Source: Gammaproteobacteria bacterium
GTDB taxonomy: Bacteria; Pseudomonadota; Gammaproteobacteria; Xanthomonadales; Marinicellaceae
Direction: 5' to 3'
Assembly: GCA_030426705.1 (NCBI GenBank)
Contig: JAUHXW010000075.1
Location: 1 to 10,690, forward strand
DNA length: 10,690 nt
How positions within the stretch are numbered: position 1 is the stretch's first letter; the number at the start of each line of letters is the position of its first letter. Both the position numbers and the translations under genes were made by a program. The notes below the pieces were generated by a model that worked only from the letters and a program-made list of their open reading frames with translations, did no database searches and was not told the DNA's origin. This document shows, in pieces, positions 1 to 6,802 of this stretch.

Positions 1-2
1 TT

Positions 3-1073
3 GGGGTCAAAGGCCATTTTGATTGTGAGTATCCGTGGATGCCTTATCATGAGTTTTTGACCGAAGAATCGGCCAAGTTAGTTGGCGCCAAGCCATCGGA
101 AGTGGTTTGCATGAATTCACTGACCGCCAATCTACATTTTCTGATGGTCAGTTTTTATCGACCAAACAAGCAAAAGTACAAAGTACTGATCGAAGACCAT
201 GCTTTTCCTTCTGACCATTATGCGGTGGAATCGCAGGTTAAGTTTCATGGGTTTGATTCTGATGAAGCCATGATTCTGCTTAAACCTCGTGAAGGTGAGG
301 AGTGTTTACAGCTGGAAGATATTCTTTCCACCATTGATGCACATGCCGATGAACTGGCTTTAATCATGCTGCCTGGTGTGCAGTATTACACCGGCCAGGT
401 TTTTGATATGCAGGCGATAGCTGATGCGGCACAGCATCATGACATCACAGTGGGATTTGATTTGGCGCATGCCACCGGCAATGTAGAAATGCAACTGCAT
501 GATTGGGGCGTGGATTTTGCCGCTTGGTGTACTTACAAATATTTAAATTCGGGACCGGGTTCAGTGGCTGGTTGCTTTGTCCATGAAAAACACCATGACA
601 ACCCCGATTTGCCGCGTTTTGCCGGTTGGTGGGGACATGACAAAGCCACGCGTTTCAAAATGGAAAATCATTTTATTCCGATTCAATCGGCTGAAGGTTG
701 GCAATTGTCAAACCCACCCATTTTGTCTTTGGCGGCCATTCGGGCTTCCCTTGACACTTTCAAACAAGCGGGTGGAATCTCCGCACTTCGAAACAAATCG
801 AAACAATTAACTGCTTATTTGCGGTTTTTATTGAACAATCGACTCAAAACACAAGTAGATATCATCACGCCAGAAGAAGACCTGAGTGGTTGCCAATTAT
901 CGATTTGTATCAACAGTGACAAAGCCGGCAAAGATGTGTTCAATGCCATTGAAGCGGCTGGTGTGACTTGCGACTGGCGTGAACCCAATGTGATTCGGGT
1001 GGCTCCTGTGCCTTTGTATAATTCGTTCAGTGATTGCGTTAAATTTGTCGACATTTTGGAGGCTTCATTATGA
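3..1073 (+). CDS. kynU: Kynureninase, C-terminal ~356 residues (start before window)
   Basis: PLP-dependent kynureninase (EC 3.7.1.3) cleaves kynurenine or 3-hydroxykynurenine to (3-hydroxy)anthranilate and alanine in the cytoplasm. The frame is open to the left edge and reads GVKGHFDCEYPWMPYHEFL, a typical kynureninase stretch, so the Met codon at 39 is internal and roughly 60-70 residues lie outside the window. Visible hallmarks are the PLP-binding FDLAHATGN (Asp and His that contact the cofactor), the Schiff-base lysine in TYKYLNSGPG (Lys codon at 537-539), and WWGHDKATRF plus the C-terminal CDWREPNVIRVAPVPLYNS. The stop overlaps the next start by 4 bp (ATGA), so the gene is translationally coupled to the monooxygenase, and the two act in consecutive steps. 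The identification is secure; whether the pathway serves NAD synthesis or catabolism cannot be told from here. Confidence 0.96.
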   Translation, partial: GVKGHFDCEYPWMPYHEFLTEESAKLVGAKPSEVVCMNSLTANLHFLMVSFYRPNKQKYKVLIEDHAFPSDHYAVESQVKFHGFDSDEAMILLKPREGEECLQLEDILSTIDAHADELALIMLPGVQYYTGQVFDMQAIADAAQHHDITVGFDLAHATGNVEMQLHDWGVDFAAWCTYKYLNSGPGSVAGCFVHEKHHDNPDLPRFAGWWGHDKATRFKMENHFIPIQSAEGWQLSNPPILSLAAIRASLDTFKQAGGISALRNKSKQLTAYLRFLLNNRLKTQVDIITPEEDLSGCQLSICINSDKAGKDVFNAIEAAGVTCDWREPNVIRVAPVPLYNSFSDCVKFVDILEASL

Positions 1074-2422
1074 GTAAGGTCAAGCACATTGTGATCATTG
1101 GTGCCGGCTTGGTTGGCTCCATGCATGCCATTTATCTGGCTCGTCGCGGTTATCAGGTTTCGGTGTTTGAACAACTGCCTGATATTCGCAAAGAAGTGAT
1201 TCCAGCCGGACGTTCGATCAACCTGGCTTTGGCCAATCGGGGTATTGATGCCCTGGATCGTTTGGGGCTTATGGATCAAGTGAAACCTCTGTTGATTTCG
1301 ATGCAAGGTCGCATGTTGCACAATGAACATGGGGAATTGAAATTTCAAAGTTATGGACAAAAACCTGAGGAAGTCATTTATTCAGTATCCAGAGCCGGCT
1401 TGGTGAGCTTATTGCGGGATGCGGCTGAAGCCACGGGTAAAGTGGCGTTTCAATTCAAAACCGAATGTGTAGACATAGATTTTGACCACAATCACTGTCA
1501 GTTGCGAAGCAAGCTGGATGATTCTACACAAACGGTAGCGTTTGACTATTTGATTGGCGCTGATGGTGGCGGCAGCCAAGTGCGCGAGTCAATGAAAGGC
1601 CTGCATGAAACCGAATTCACTGCTGATATTTTGGATCACTCATACAAAGAATTGACTGTACCTGCTGGTGCTGATGATGATTTTCAAATGGAAAAAGAGG
1701 CTTTGCATATTTGGCCACGCAATGACTTTATGCTGATTGGTTTGCCCAATCCAGATGCCACTTTTACCGTGACCCTGTTTATGCCCAATGACGGCCCTAT
1801 CAGCTTTGCATCGGTCAATGACAAAGCCTCATTGCATCAGTTGTTTGATGAGCAATTTGCCGATGTGAAACCCTTGATTCCGGATCTGGAACATGATTAT
1901 TTTAACAACCCAACCGGTTACCTTGGCACCATCCGCTGTAATGACTGGCATTATAAAAATGTGGTGCTTTCTGGTGATGCGGCGCATGCCATTGTGCCTT
2001 TCCATGGCCAAGGCATGAATGCCGGTTTTGAAGACTGTGTGGCGATGGAAAAAGCGTTGGATCAATTCAACGACGATTGGGATTTAGCGATGCCGGCCTT
2101 TGTGGAAAGTCGCATGGCCAACAGCAATGCGATTGCTGACATGGCTTTGGAAAACTATGTAGAAATGCGATCTTCGGTGAATGATCCTAAATTCCATTTG
2201 AAAAAAGCCATCGCCTTTGAACTGGAAAAGCGCCTACCTGAATACTTCATTCCTCGCTATTCGATGGTGATGTTTCACCTGATTCCTTATGCCACAGCCT
2301 TTGCCCGTGGCAAGATTCAATTCAAAATTTTGGACAGTTTGGTTGAGGGTATTGATGATATTGCCGATGTTGATTTTGAGCGTGCTGAGAGATTGGTGAA
2401 GCAGAAATTACCGCGGCTATAA
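1070..2422 (+). CDS. kmo: Kynurenine 3-monooxygenase (FAD)
   Basis: Class A flavoprotein hydroxylase (EC 1.14.13.9) that converts L-kynurenine to 3-hydroxykynurenine using NADPH and O2. The 450 aa are the usual length of bacterial KMO. The N-terminal Rossmann FAD motif GAGLVG is at residues 11-16 with the ribose-binding Glu34. The family segment PAGRSINLALANRGIDAL is at 46-63. A GADGGGS motif lies mid-protein, and the second FAD motif GDAAHAIVPFHGQGMNAGFE starts at residue 302. The hydrophobic and basic C-terminal part (YFIPRYSMVMFHLIPYATAFARGK) matches the KMO-type membrane-proximal tail. The start is supported by GGAGG at 1058-1062, 7 nt before the ATG, and by the ATGA overlap with kynU. 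The product is the substrate of the upstream kynureninase, so the pair forms one metabolic operon. A haem dioxygenase or formamidase would be expected nearby but is not in the window. Confidence 0.96.
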   Translation: MSKVKHIVIIGAGLVGSMHAIYLARRGYQVSVFEQLPDIRKEVIPAGRSINLALANRGIDALDRLGLMDQVKPLLISMQGRMLHNEHGELKFQSYGQKPEEVIYSVSRAGLVSLLRDAAEATGKVAFQFKTECVDIDFDHNHCQLRSKLDDSTQTVAFDYLIGADGGGSQVRESMKGLHETEFTADILDHSYKELTVPAGADDDFQMEKEALHIWPRNDFMLIGLPNPDATFTVTLFMPNDGPISFASVNDKASLHQLFDEQFADVKPLIPDLEHDYFNNPTGYLGTIRCNDWHYKNVVLSGDAAHAIVPFHGQGMNAGFEDCVAMEKALDQFNDDWDLAMPAFVESRMANSNAIADMALENYVEMRSSVNDPKFHLKKAIAFELEKRLPEYFIPRYSMVMFHLIPYATAFARGKIQFKILDSLVEGIDDIADVDFERAERLVKQKLPRL

Positions 2423-2464
2423 AGCAGTCATAGTTGCGAATTTAGATGGTTTGATTAAAGCACA

Positions 2465-2534
2465 CTGAGCCCGTCGAAGTGTTGTTCAATGATTAGGAAA
2501 ATACCTAAATGACAAGAAGCTTCGACGGGCTCAG
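2465..2534. repeat. REP-like inverted repeat / bidirectional terminator-like hairpin
   Basis: CTGAGCCCGTCGAAG at 2465-2479 is a perfect 15-bp inverted match to CTTCGACGGGCTCAG at 2520-2534. The 40-nt interior contains a further small inverted repeat (TTAGG at 2493-2497, CCTAA at 2504-2508). The element sits between two convergent genes (kmo ending at 2422, the GlsB-type gene ending at 2548), where a two-way terminator or an extragenic palindrome is expected. There is no T-run after either arm, so factor-independent termination is uncertain. A related CTGAGC...GCTCAG arrangement occurs at 8654-8693, which favours a repeat family. Confidence 0.75.
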
Positions 2535-2547
2535 CTGGCTTATTAAA

Positions 2548-2808
2548 CTATTTCGTAGCCTTCTTAAGCACCCCTATCACCAGCAATAAGATAATGGCAC
2601 CGATGGTGGCATTGATAATAGCGGCTATTAGGCCACCTCCCAAAGACACGCCCAGCATACCCAATACATAGCCGCCGACAAAGGCACCGATGATGCCTAT
2701 CACGATATTGGCGACCAAGCCAAAACCAGAACCTTTCATCAAAGTACCTGCTAACCAACCGGCCACAGCGCCCACAATAAGTGTTATCAATAAACCTTCT
2801 AAAGTCAT
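2548..2808 (-). CDS. GlsB/YeaQ/YmgE-type small membrane protein
   Basis: An 86-aa, glycine-rich, very hydrophobic protein of the transglycosylase-associated (Transgly_assoc) family, often named GlsB/YeaQ/YmgE and commonly linked to general stress responses; its biochemical role is not established. The pattern is typical: an N-terminal membrane segment (LLITLIVGAVAGWLAGTLMKG), a central GIIGAFVGGYVLGMLG, and a third segment ATIGAIILLLVIGVLKK at the end, giving three predicted membrane spans. A longer 116-aa reading to position 2898 exists, but the start at 2808 is chosen because AGGAG (plus-strand CTCCT at 2815-2819) lies 6 nt upstream and because the extra residues are not family-like. It is convergent with kmo and divergent from the phosphoglycerol-transferase-like gene. 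No recognisable stress promoter was found upstream. Confidence 0.9.
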   Translation of the reverse strand: MTLEGLLITLIVGAVAGWLAGTLMKGSGFGLVANIVIGIIGAFVGGYVLGMLGVSLGGGLIAAIINATIGAIILLLVIGVLKKATK

Positions 2809-2991
2809 GTTTTTCTCCTCTTGGTTTTTTACACAGCTCATTCCATCATGAACTGGCCAAGAATAAAATAACACAAATGTGCTTTGATTTGGTGACATGA
2901 AGCAATCGTTTACATTTAAGTAAATTGTTACTAATCATGTAAAAACAGCAGCAAAAATACCGCTGAATGGCATAAAGATGAATTAGACCGA

Positions 2992-3019
2992 TTGATTTGT
3001 TTGCCTGACGAACTCTAAA
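2992..3019 (+). promoter_or_regulatory. Possible sigma70-type promoter for the LTA-synthase-like gene
   Basis: TTGATT (2992-2997) and TCTAAA (3014-3019) are separated by 16 bp, each matching 4 of 6 consensus bases, and end 27 bp before the ATG at 3047. The 238-bp divergent interval (2809-3046) must hold promoters for both flanking genes. It also contains a small palindrome, TTTAC...GTAAA, around 2910-2926. The assignment is weak and rests only on consensus and position. Confidence 0.25.
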
Positions 3020-3046
3020 CCACATTCATTTTCATTGTTTGTTTTT

Positions 3047-4963
3047 ATGCCAACACCATTTTTAAGGGAACAACTGTGGTTTTTGCTTAAGTTTTCTTTG
3101 ATCACTGTCGTGTTGTTAACACTTTCCAGGATTTTACTGGTTTTTGTTTATGCCGATAGATTGGTTGATGCAACTTATGTGTATGCAATTTTCTGGGGAG
3201 GTATGCGTATTGATGTGTCATTGTTGGCACAAATCATCGCTTTACCGAGCCTGCTTTTGTTGTTGAACTTTTTATTGGGTTTCAAAGGAAAATTTGTACA
3301 CCAGTTTATTCGGTTTTGGTGTTGGCTGTTTTTTTCTGTGGTTGTTTTAATGGAAGCCGTTACACCGAGTTTTATCAATGAATATGATACCAGGCCCAAT
3401 CGCCTGTTTATTGAATATTTAAGTTCACCTAATGAGGTGGCCGGCATGCTGCTGAAAGGCTATTGGGTGCAATTGATTGTAGTGATTTTACTGGTAAGCG
3501 CTTTGTCTTATTGGGCTTTTCGTTGGATAAAAGTTAAACAAAAACATGAATCCAGTTTCAGCCCACTGGCATCAGTTGCTATGGTGTTTGTTCTGCTTGT
3601 TTTGACACTGTTTATCAGATCAGGTTTTCAACACCGTCCAATCAATCCAGCCATGGTGGCTTTTTCTAATGACAGCATGGTCAATTCCTTACCTTTAAAT
3701 TCCACTTACAGTTTGATGTATGCCATTTATCAGATGGGTAACGAAGCATCGGCTTCCAAATTGTATGGTTCAATTAATGAAGCTGAAATGCTCAAAATTA
3801 TTAGACAGAACATGTCGCCAAAAGCTGAGTTTCTCAGTGATGAACTGCCTACCTTGCATACCAGTCAAGCGACAGGACAACAGAATAACCTGAATTTGAT
3901 CGTGGTGGTTGAAGAAAGCCTTGGCGCACAATTTGTGGGTTCATTGGGAGGAAAGCCATTGACCCCATCGATTGACAGTTATCGAGACAAAAGCTGGTTC
4001 TTTACCGATTTATATGCAACTGGGACAAGATCAGCCCGAGGACTGGAGGCCATTACCACCGGGTTCCTACCGTCACCTGCCCGTGCGGTTTTGAAACTAC
4101 CCAAAGCGCAAAAAAACTTTTATACCATTGCGCAAACGCTGGCTGAACAGGGTTACCAAAACACCTTTATCTATGGTGGTGAAAGTCATTTTGACAACAT
4201 GAAAGGGTTCTTTCTGGCCAATGGTTTTCATCGTTCTATTGACCAAAATGATTACGAAAATCCGCAGTTTCTTGGTAACTGGGGCGTTTCTGATGAAGAC
4301 TTGTTTAACCGGGCTTATCAGGAAATCTGCACCCCAACAGAACAACCTCAATTTACCCTGATATTCACTTCGAGCAATCACACACCCTTCGAGTTTCCTG
4401 ATAATAAAATTAAGTTGTATGACAAGGAAAAAAACACGGTAAATAATGCGGTCAAATATGCTGATTATGCGCTGGGTAACTTCCTTGGACAATTGGAACA
4501 GGGTGGCCATCTTGAAAATTCGATTGTTATGGTGGTCGCGGATCATGATGCCCGTGTCATGGGAGAGGCTTTGGTACCAGTCAATCGCTTCCATATTCCA
4601 GGCTTTATTTTAGGTCAGGGTGTTAAACACCAAGTTGATCAAACCTTGGTGAGTCAAATTGACTTGGCACCAACATTATTGAGTCTGCTCGGTATAGAGT
4701 CTCCCAATCCGATGTTAGGTAGAGATTTGAGCCAGTTAGAAAACAATTATCACGGCCGAGCCATCATGCAATATGCTGATAAACAAGCCTTTTTGACCGA
4801 GGACAAAGTAGTGATTTTACAACCTGAGAAGCAACCTGTGAGTTACCAACGGATTAACGGCCAAATTGACTACAATCACCCATTGATCGCAAATAATACG
4901 GCTCTGGCTTTTGCACAATTTGCCAGTTGGTCATACAACCATCAAAAATACCGCTTGTTTTGA
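3047..4963 (+). CDS. LTA synthase / phosphoglycerol transferase-type membrane sulfatase-fold protein
   Basis: Membrane enzyme of the alkaline phosphatase/sulfatase superfamily, LTA synthase branch. Gram-negative relatives transfer phosphoglycerol or phosphoethanolamine to periplasmic glycans or lipids; the acceptor here is unknown. The 638 aa comprise about five N-terminal transmembrane segments (roughly residues 12-36, 56-79, 87-105, 139-158, 176-191) and a periplasmic catalytic domain from about 280. Catalytic features are visible: VVVEES with the metal-binding Glu290, TGTRSARGLEAI with the nucleophilic Thr327, YGGESHFDNM, SSNHTPF (His445), VVADHD (Asp499, His500) and RFHIPGFI. The ATG at 3047 is preferred over an in-frame TTG at 3035; neither has a clear ribosome-binding site. 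The gene is divergent from the GlsB-type gene and convergent with the acetyltransferase. The fold and class are firm; the substrate is not. Confidence 0.9.
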   Translation: MPTPFLREQLWFLLKFSLITVVLLTLSRILLVFVYADRLVDATYVYAIFWGGMRIDVSLLAQIIALPSLLLLLNFLLGFKGKFVHQFIRFWCWLFFSVVVLMEAVTPSFINEYDTRPNRLFIEYLSSPNEVAGMLLKGYWVQLIVVILLVSALSYWAFRWIKVKQKHESSFSPLASVAMVFVLLVLTLFIRSGFQHRPINPAMVAFSNDSMVNSLPLNSTYSLMYAIYQMGNEASASKLYGSINEAEMLKIIRQNMSPKAEFLSDELPTLHTSQATGQQNNLNLIVVVEESLGAQFVGSLGGKPLTPSIDSYRDKSWFFTDLYATGTRSARGLEAITTGFLPSPARAVLKLPKAQKNFYTIAQTLAEQGYQNTFIYGGESHFDNMKGFFLANGFHRSIDQNDYENPQFLGNWGVSDEDLFNRAYQEICTPTEQPQFTLIFTSSNHTPFEFPDNKIKLYDKEKNTVNNAVKYADYALGNFLGQLEQGGHLENSIVMVVADHDARVMGEALVPVNRFHIPGFILGQGVKHQVDQTLVSQIDLAPTLLSLLGIESPNPMLGRDLSQLENNYHGRAIMQYADKQAFLTEDKVVILQPEKQPVSYQRINGQIDYNHPLIANNTALAFAQFASWSYNHQKYRLF

Positions 4964-4986
4964 ACTTTCATACTACATCAATACAA

Positions 4987-5009
4987 TGAATCAGGTCTCT
5001 ACCGATTCA
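4987..5009. terminator. Bidirectional terminator-like hairpin between convergent genes
   Basis: TGAATC (4987-4992) pairs with GATTCA (5004-5009), and GGT (4994-4996) with ACC (5001-5003), leaving one bulged A and a CTCT tetraloop. It lies 23 bp after the stop of the LTA-synthase-like gene and overlaps the last codons of the convergent acetyltransferase gene. The flanks are pyrimidine-rich rather than a pure T-run, so termination is inferred from structure and position. Confidence 0.45.
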
Positions 5010-5601
5010 TCTTCTCTTCCAAAAACAGTTTAATCCCTGGCCATTCAGATTTAATGATGCTGTAAACCACTGTATCACGAATACGCCCATCAGGCATCAC
5101 CATGTGGTTGCGCAAAATGCCTTCGAATTTAGCACCGAGGCGTTCGATGGCTGTTCGAGATCGTTGATTCAAGAAATCAGTCCTGAAAGCCACTCGATTG
5201 AATTGTAAGGTTTCAAAAGCATGGGTCAGCATCAGGTATTTGGCTTCGGTATTGATGGCAGTGCGTTGGTAACTTTGAGCAATGAAAGTTCCGCCAATTT
5301 CTGTTCGCAAGTTAGGCCAGTCAGTATTCATCAAACGCGTCGATCCGGCCACTTTATCATTGTTTTGAGCGATGGTGGCGTAAGTCAACATGCTGCCGTC
5401 TCCCAGCATTTTTTGAGTGTATTTGAAAAACTCATCTACTTTGTCGGGGTCGCTGACAGTGGTGACCATTATTTGATTTAATTGCCCGTCTTCAATGGCC
5501 GATTTCAATCCGGGTAAATGATGTTTTTGTAAAGGTTCGAGTCGGACATGCTGACCGATTAAAGGTGTGCCATGGAAGCTCATTGCAATGTGTTTTTTCA
5601 T
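4999..5601 (-). CDS. GNAT-family N-acetyltransferase (RimJ/RimL-like)
   Basis: Acetyl-CoA-dependent N-acetyltransferase, about 200 aa from the start chosen here. The beginning, LIGQHVRLEPLQKHHLPGLK, is the usual opening strand and helix of the RimJ/RimL-type GNAT branch. The centre has VAGSTRLMNTD followed by EIGGTFI. The C-terminal third, FRTDFLNQRSRTAIERLGAK followed by a Glu-Gly and PDGRIRDTVVYSI, is the classic acetyl-CoA and dimer-proximal region of this branch. The substrate cannot be deduced: relatives acetylate ribosomal protein N-termini, amino acids or antibiotics. Three in-frame starts are possible (5628, 5601, 5583), none with a good ribosome-binding site; 5601 is chosen because it keeps the short basic lead-in without running deep into the divergent promoter region. 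The gene is divergent from the dimethylarginine hydrolase gene. Confidence 0.9.
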   Translation of the reverse strand: MKKHIAMSFHGTPLIGQHVRLEPLQKHHLPGLKSAIEDGQLNQIMVTTVSDPDKVDEFFKYTQKMLGDGSMLTYATIAQNNDKVAGSTRLMNTDWPNLRTEIGGTFIAQSYQRTAINTEAKYLMLTHAFETLQFNRVAFRTDFLNQRSRTAIERLGAKFEGILRNHMVMPDGRIRDTVVYSIIKSEWPGIKLFLEEKMNR

Positions 5602-5668
5602 AACAATTAGTGATTGTATTTGATTCAATTAGATTCAACAATAGACGTTTTCCAAATCCGAAATTACC
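5602..5668. promoter_or_regulatory. Divergent promoter region with direct GATTCAA repeats
   Basis: The 67 bp between the divergent acetyltransferase and dimethylarginine hydrolase starts must contain both promoters. It is AT-rich and carries GATTCAA twice, at 5622-5628 and 5632-5638, exactly one helical turn (10 bp) apart. That is a plausible protein-binding arrangement. No convincing -35/-10 pair could be picked on either strand. Confidence 0.3.
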
Positions 5669-6430
5669 ATGTTCAAACAAGCCATCGTCAAAACCCCCTG
5701 TGCCAATATGGTCAACGGCATCACTAAAGCCGGACTGGGTCAACCTGATTATCAGTTGGCGTTACAACAGCACCAACAATACATCGAAGCCTTGCAGCAA
5801 TGTGGCTTGGAAGTCACGGTTTTACCGGCTGATGAAAAATTTCCTGATTCTTGCTTTGTTGAAGATCCGGCGATGATCACACAACACGGCGTCATCATCA
5901 CCCATCCAGGTGCTGATAGCCGAAAAGGTGAAACCAAAGCCATCGAACAGGCTTTGTTAAACCAAGGTTTAGACATTCAGCGAATCAAAGCACCCGGAAC
6001 TCTGGATGGTGGTGATGTGATGATGGTCGAAAAACATTTTTATATCGGCCTGTCAGATCGCACCAATCAGCAAGGTGCCAAGCAGTTGATTGAAATTTTG
6101 GAGCAACAAGGCATGAGCGGTGTAGCGGTTGAAATGAATGGTTTATTACACCTGAAAACAGGCTTGAGTTATCTGGAAAATAATGTGTTGTTGGCTTCAG
6201 AAGAATTGATTGGACATCCAGCATTTGAATCATTCAAAGTATTGCCAGTGCCAGCAGAAGAAAGCTATGCCGCCAATTGCATTTGGGTCAATGACAAAGT
6301 CATTACACCGTTGGGATTCCCAAAAACACAAGCGATGATTGAACAAGCTGGTTATCAAACCATCACCGTGAATGTTTCAGAATTTCAAAAACTGGATGGT
6401 GGTTTAAGCTGTTTGTCCTTGCGTTTTTGA
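5669..6430 (+). CDS. N(G),N(G)-dimethylarginine dimethylaminohydrolase (DDAH)
   Basis: Guanidino-modifying enzyme of the amidinotransferase fold. DDAH (EC 3.5.3.18) hydrolyses methylated arginines to citrulline and methylamines. At 253 aa it matches the short bacterial DDAH length (about 254) rather than arginine deiminase (about 400). Visible active-site elements are FVEDPA at 63-68, the substrate-gating LDGGDV at 112-117, His161 in LLHLKTGLSYL, and the nucleophilic Cys248 in LDGGLSCLSLRF at the extreme C-terminus. NCIWVN near 203-208 is also typical. The start is the first ATG of the frame in good register with the family N-terminus (FKQAIVKTPCANMVNGIT); it has no strong ribosome-binding site. 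Related hydrolases act on other N-substituted arginines, so substrate identity is family inference. Confidence 0.9.
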   Translation: MFKQAIVKTPCANMVNGITKAGLGQPDYQLALQQHQQYIEALQQCGLEVTVLPADEKFPDSCFVEDPAMITQHGVIITHPGADSRKGETKAIEQALLNQGLDIQRIKAPGTLDGGDVMMVEKHFYIGLSDRTNQQGAKQLIEILEQQGMSGVAVEMNGLLHLKTGLSYLENNVLLASEELIGHPAFESFKVLPVPAEESYAANCIWVNDKVITPLGFPKTQAMIEQAGYQTITVNVSEFQKLDGGLSCLSLRF

Positions 6431-6457
6431 TGTGAAAACATGATCAGCTGTTATAAA
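6427..6457 (+). promoter_or_regulatory. Possible promoter for the L7/L12-like membrane protein gene
   Basis: TTGATG (6427-6432) and TATAAA (6452-6457) flank a 19-bp spacer (18 bp if TTATAA is taken as the -10). The spacing is longer than ideal, but the -10 matches 5 of 6 consensus bases and lies 28 bp before the ATG at 6486. The -35 overlaps the stop of the upstream hydrolase gene. Confidence is low because only consensus matching supports it. Confidence 0.35.
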
Positions 6458-6485
6458 ATCTATAGAAACTCAGAAGGAGAATTAG

Positions 6486-6794
6486 ATGGGTGAATTTCAA
6501 AACATAGCAACCGTAATCCTGGCTTTGGTTGTTGGCTTTATCATTGGCCGCAGCAGTAAAAAAATAACCATCAGGCGTGATCCGGAACGACTGACGCCTG
6601 AAGAATGGGCCAGTTTACAACCCAAAGGAGATCATGCCGATCGAAACCCCTATGATGATGTGCATCCGGATGTGCTTAATGCTTTAAACTCAAACAATAA
6701 AATTGAAGCCATTAAACTGTTTCGACAATACCATTCAGCCAGTTTGAAAGAAGCCAAACACGCCATTGATGCGATTTTTAAGAACTTTAGGTAA
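6486..6794 (+). CDS. Membrane-anchored small protein with L7/L12-like C-terminal motif
   Basis: A 102-aa protein whose exact family I do not recognise. Residues 6-21 (NIATVILALVVGFIIG) form one transmembrane helix, followed by a basic stretch (RSSKKITIRR) that suggests the tail faces the cytoplasm. A polar linker with TPEEWASLQP leads to a short helical region at 72-98, KIEAIKLFRQYHSASLKEAK..., with the 'K-I-E-A-I-K-L-x-R ... L-K-E-A-K' pattern of the ribosomal protein L7/L12 C-terminal domain. Only about the first half of that domain is present. The start has an excellent ribosome-binding site, AAGGAGA at 6474-6480. The dehydrogenase gene begins 8 bp after the stop, so co-transcription is likely. 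Function unknown. Confidence 0.85.
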   Translation: MGEFQNIATVILALVVGFIIGRSSKKITIRRDPERLTPEEWASLQPKGDHADRNPYDDVHPDVLNALNSNNKIEAIKLFRQYHSASLKEAKHAIDAIFKNFR

Positions 6795-6802
6795 CGGGTT
6801 TT

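Noticed and set aside
815..1360. 181-aa minus-strand ORF opposite the kynU/kmo junction
   Set aside because: It lies entirely antisense to two confidently identified enzymes and has no family features; it is a shadow frame.
2809..2898. Longer 116-aa start for the GlsB-type protein
   Set aside because: The extra N-terminal residues are not family-like, and a strong AGGAG ribosome-binding site directly precedes the start at 2808.
4097..4594. 165-aa minus-strand ORF inside the LTA-synthase-like gene
   Set aside because: It is antisense to the catalytic domain with conserved motifs; composition is that of a shadow frame.
5612..5640. ArgR-type ARG box ahead of the arginine-related hydrolase
   Set aside because: The GATTCAA copies are direct repeats, whereas an ARG box needs an inverted TGAAT...ATTCA arrangement.
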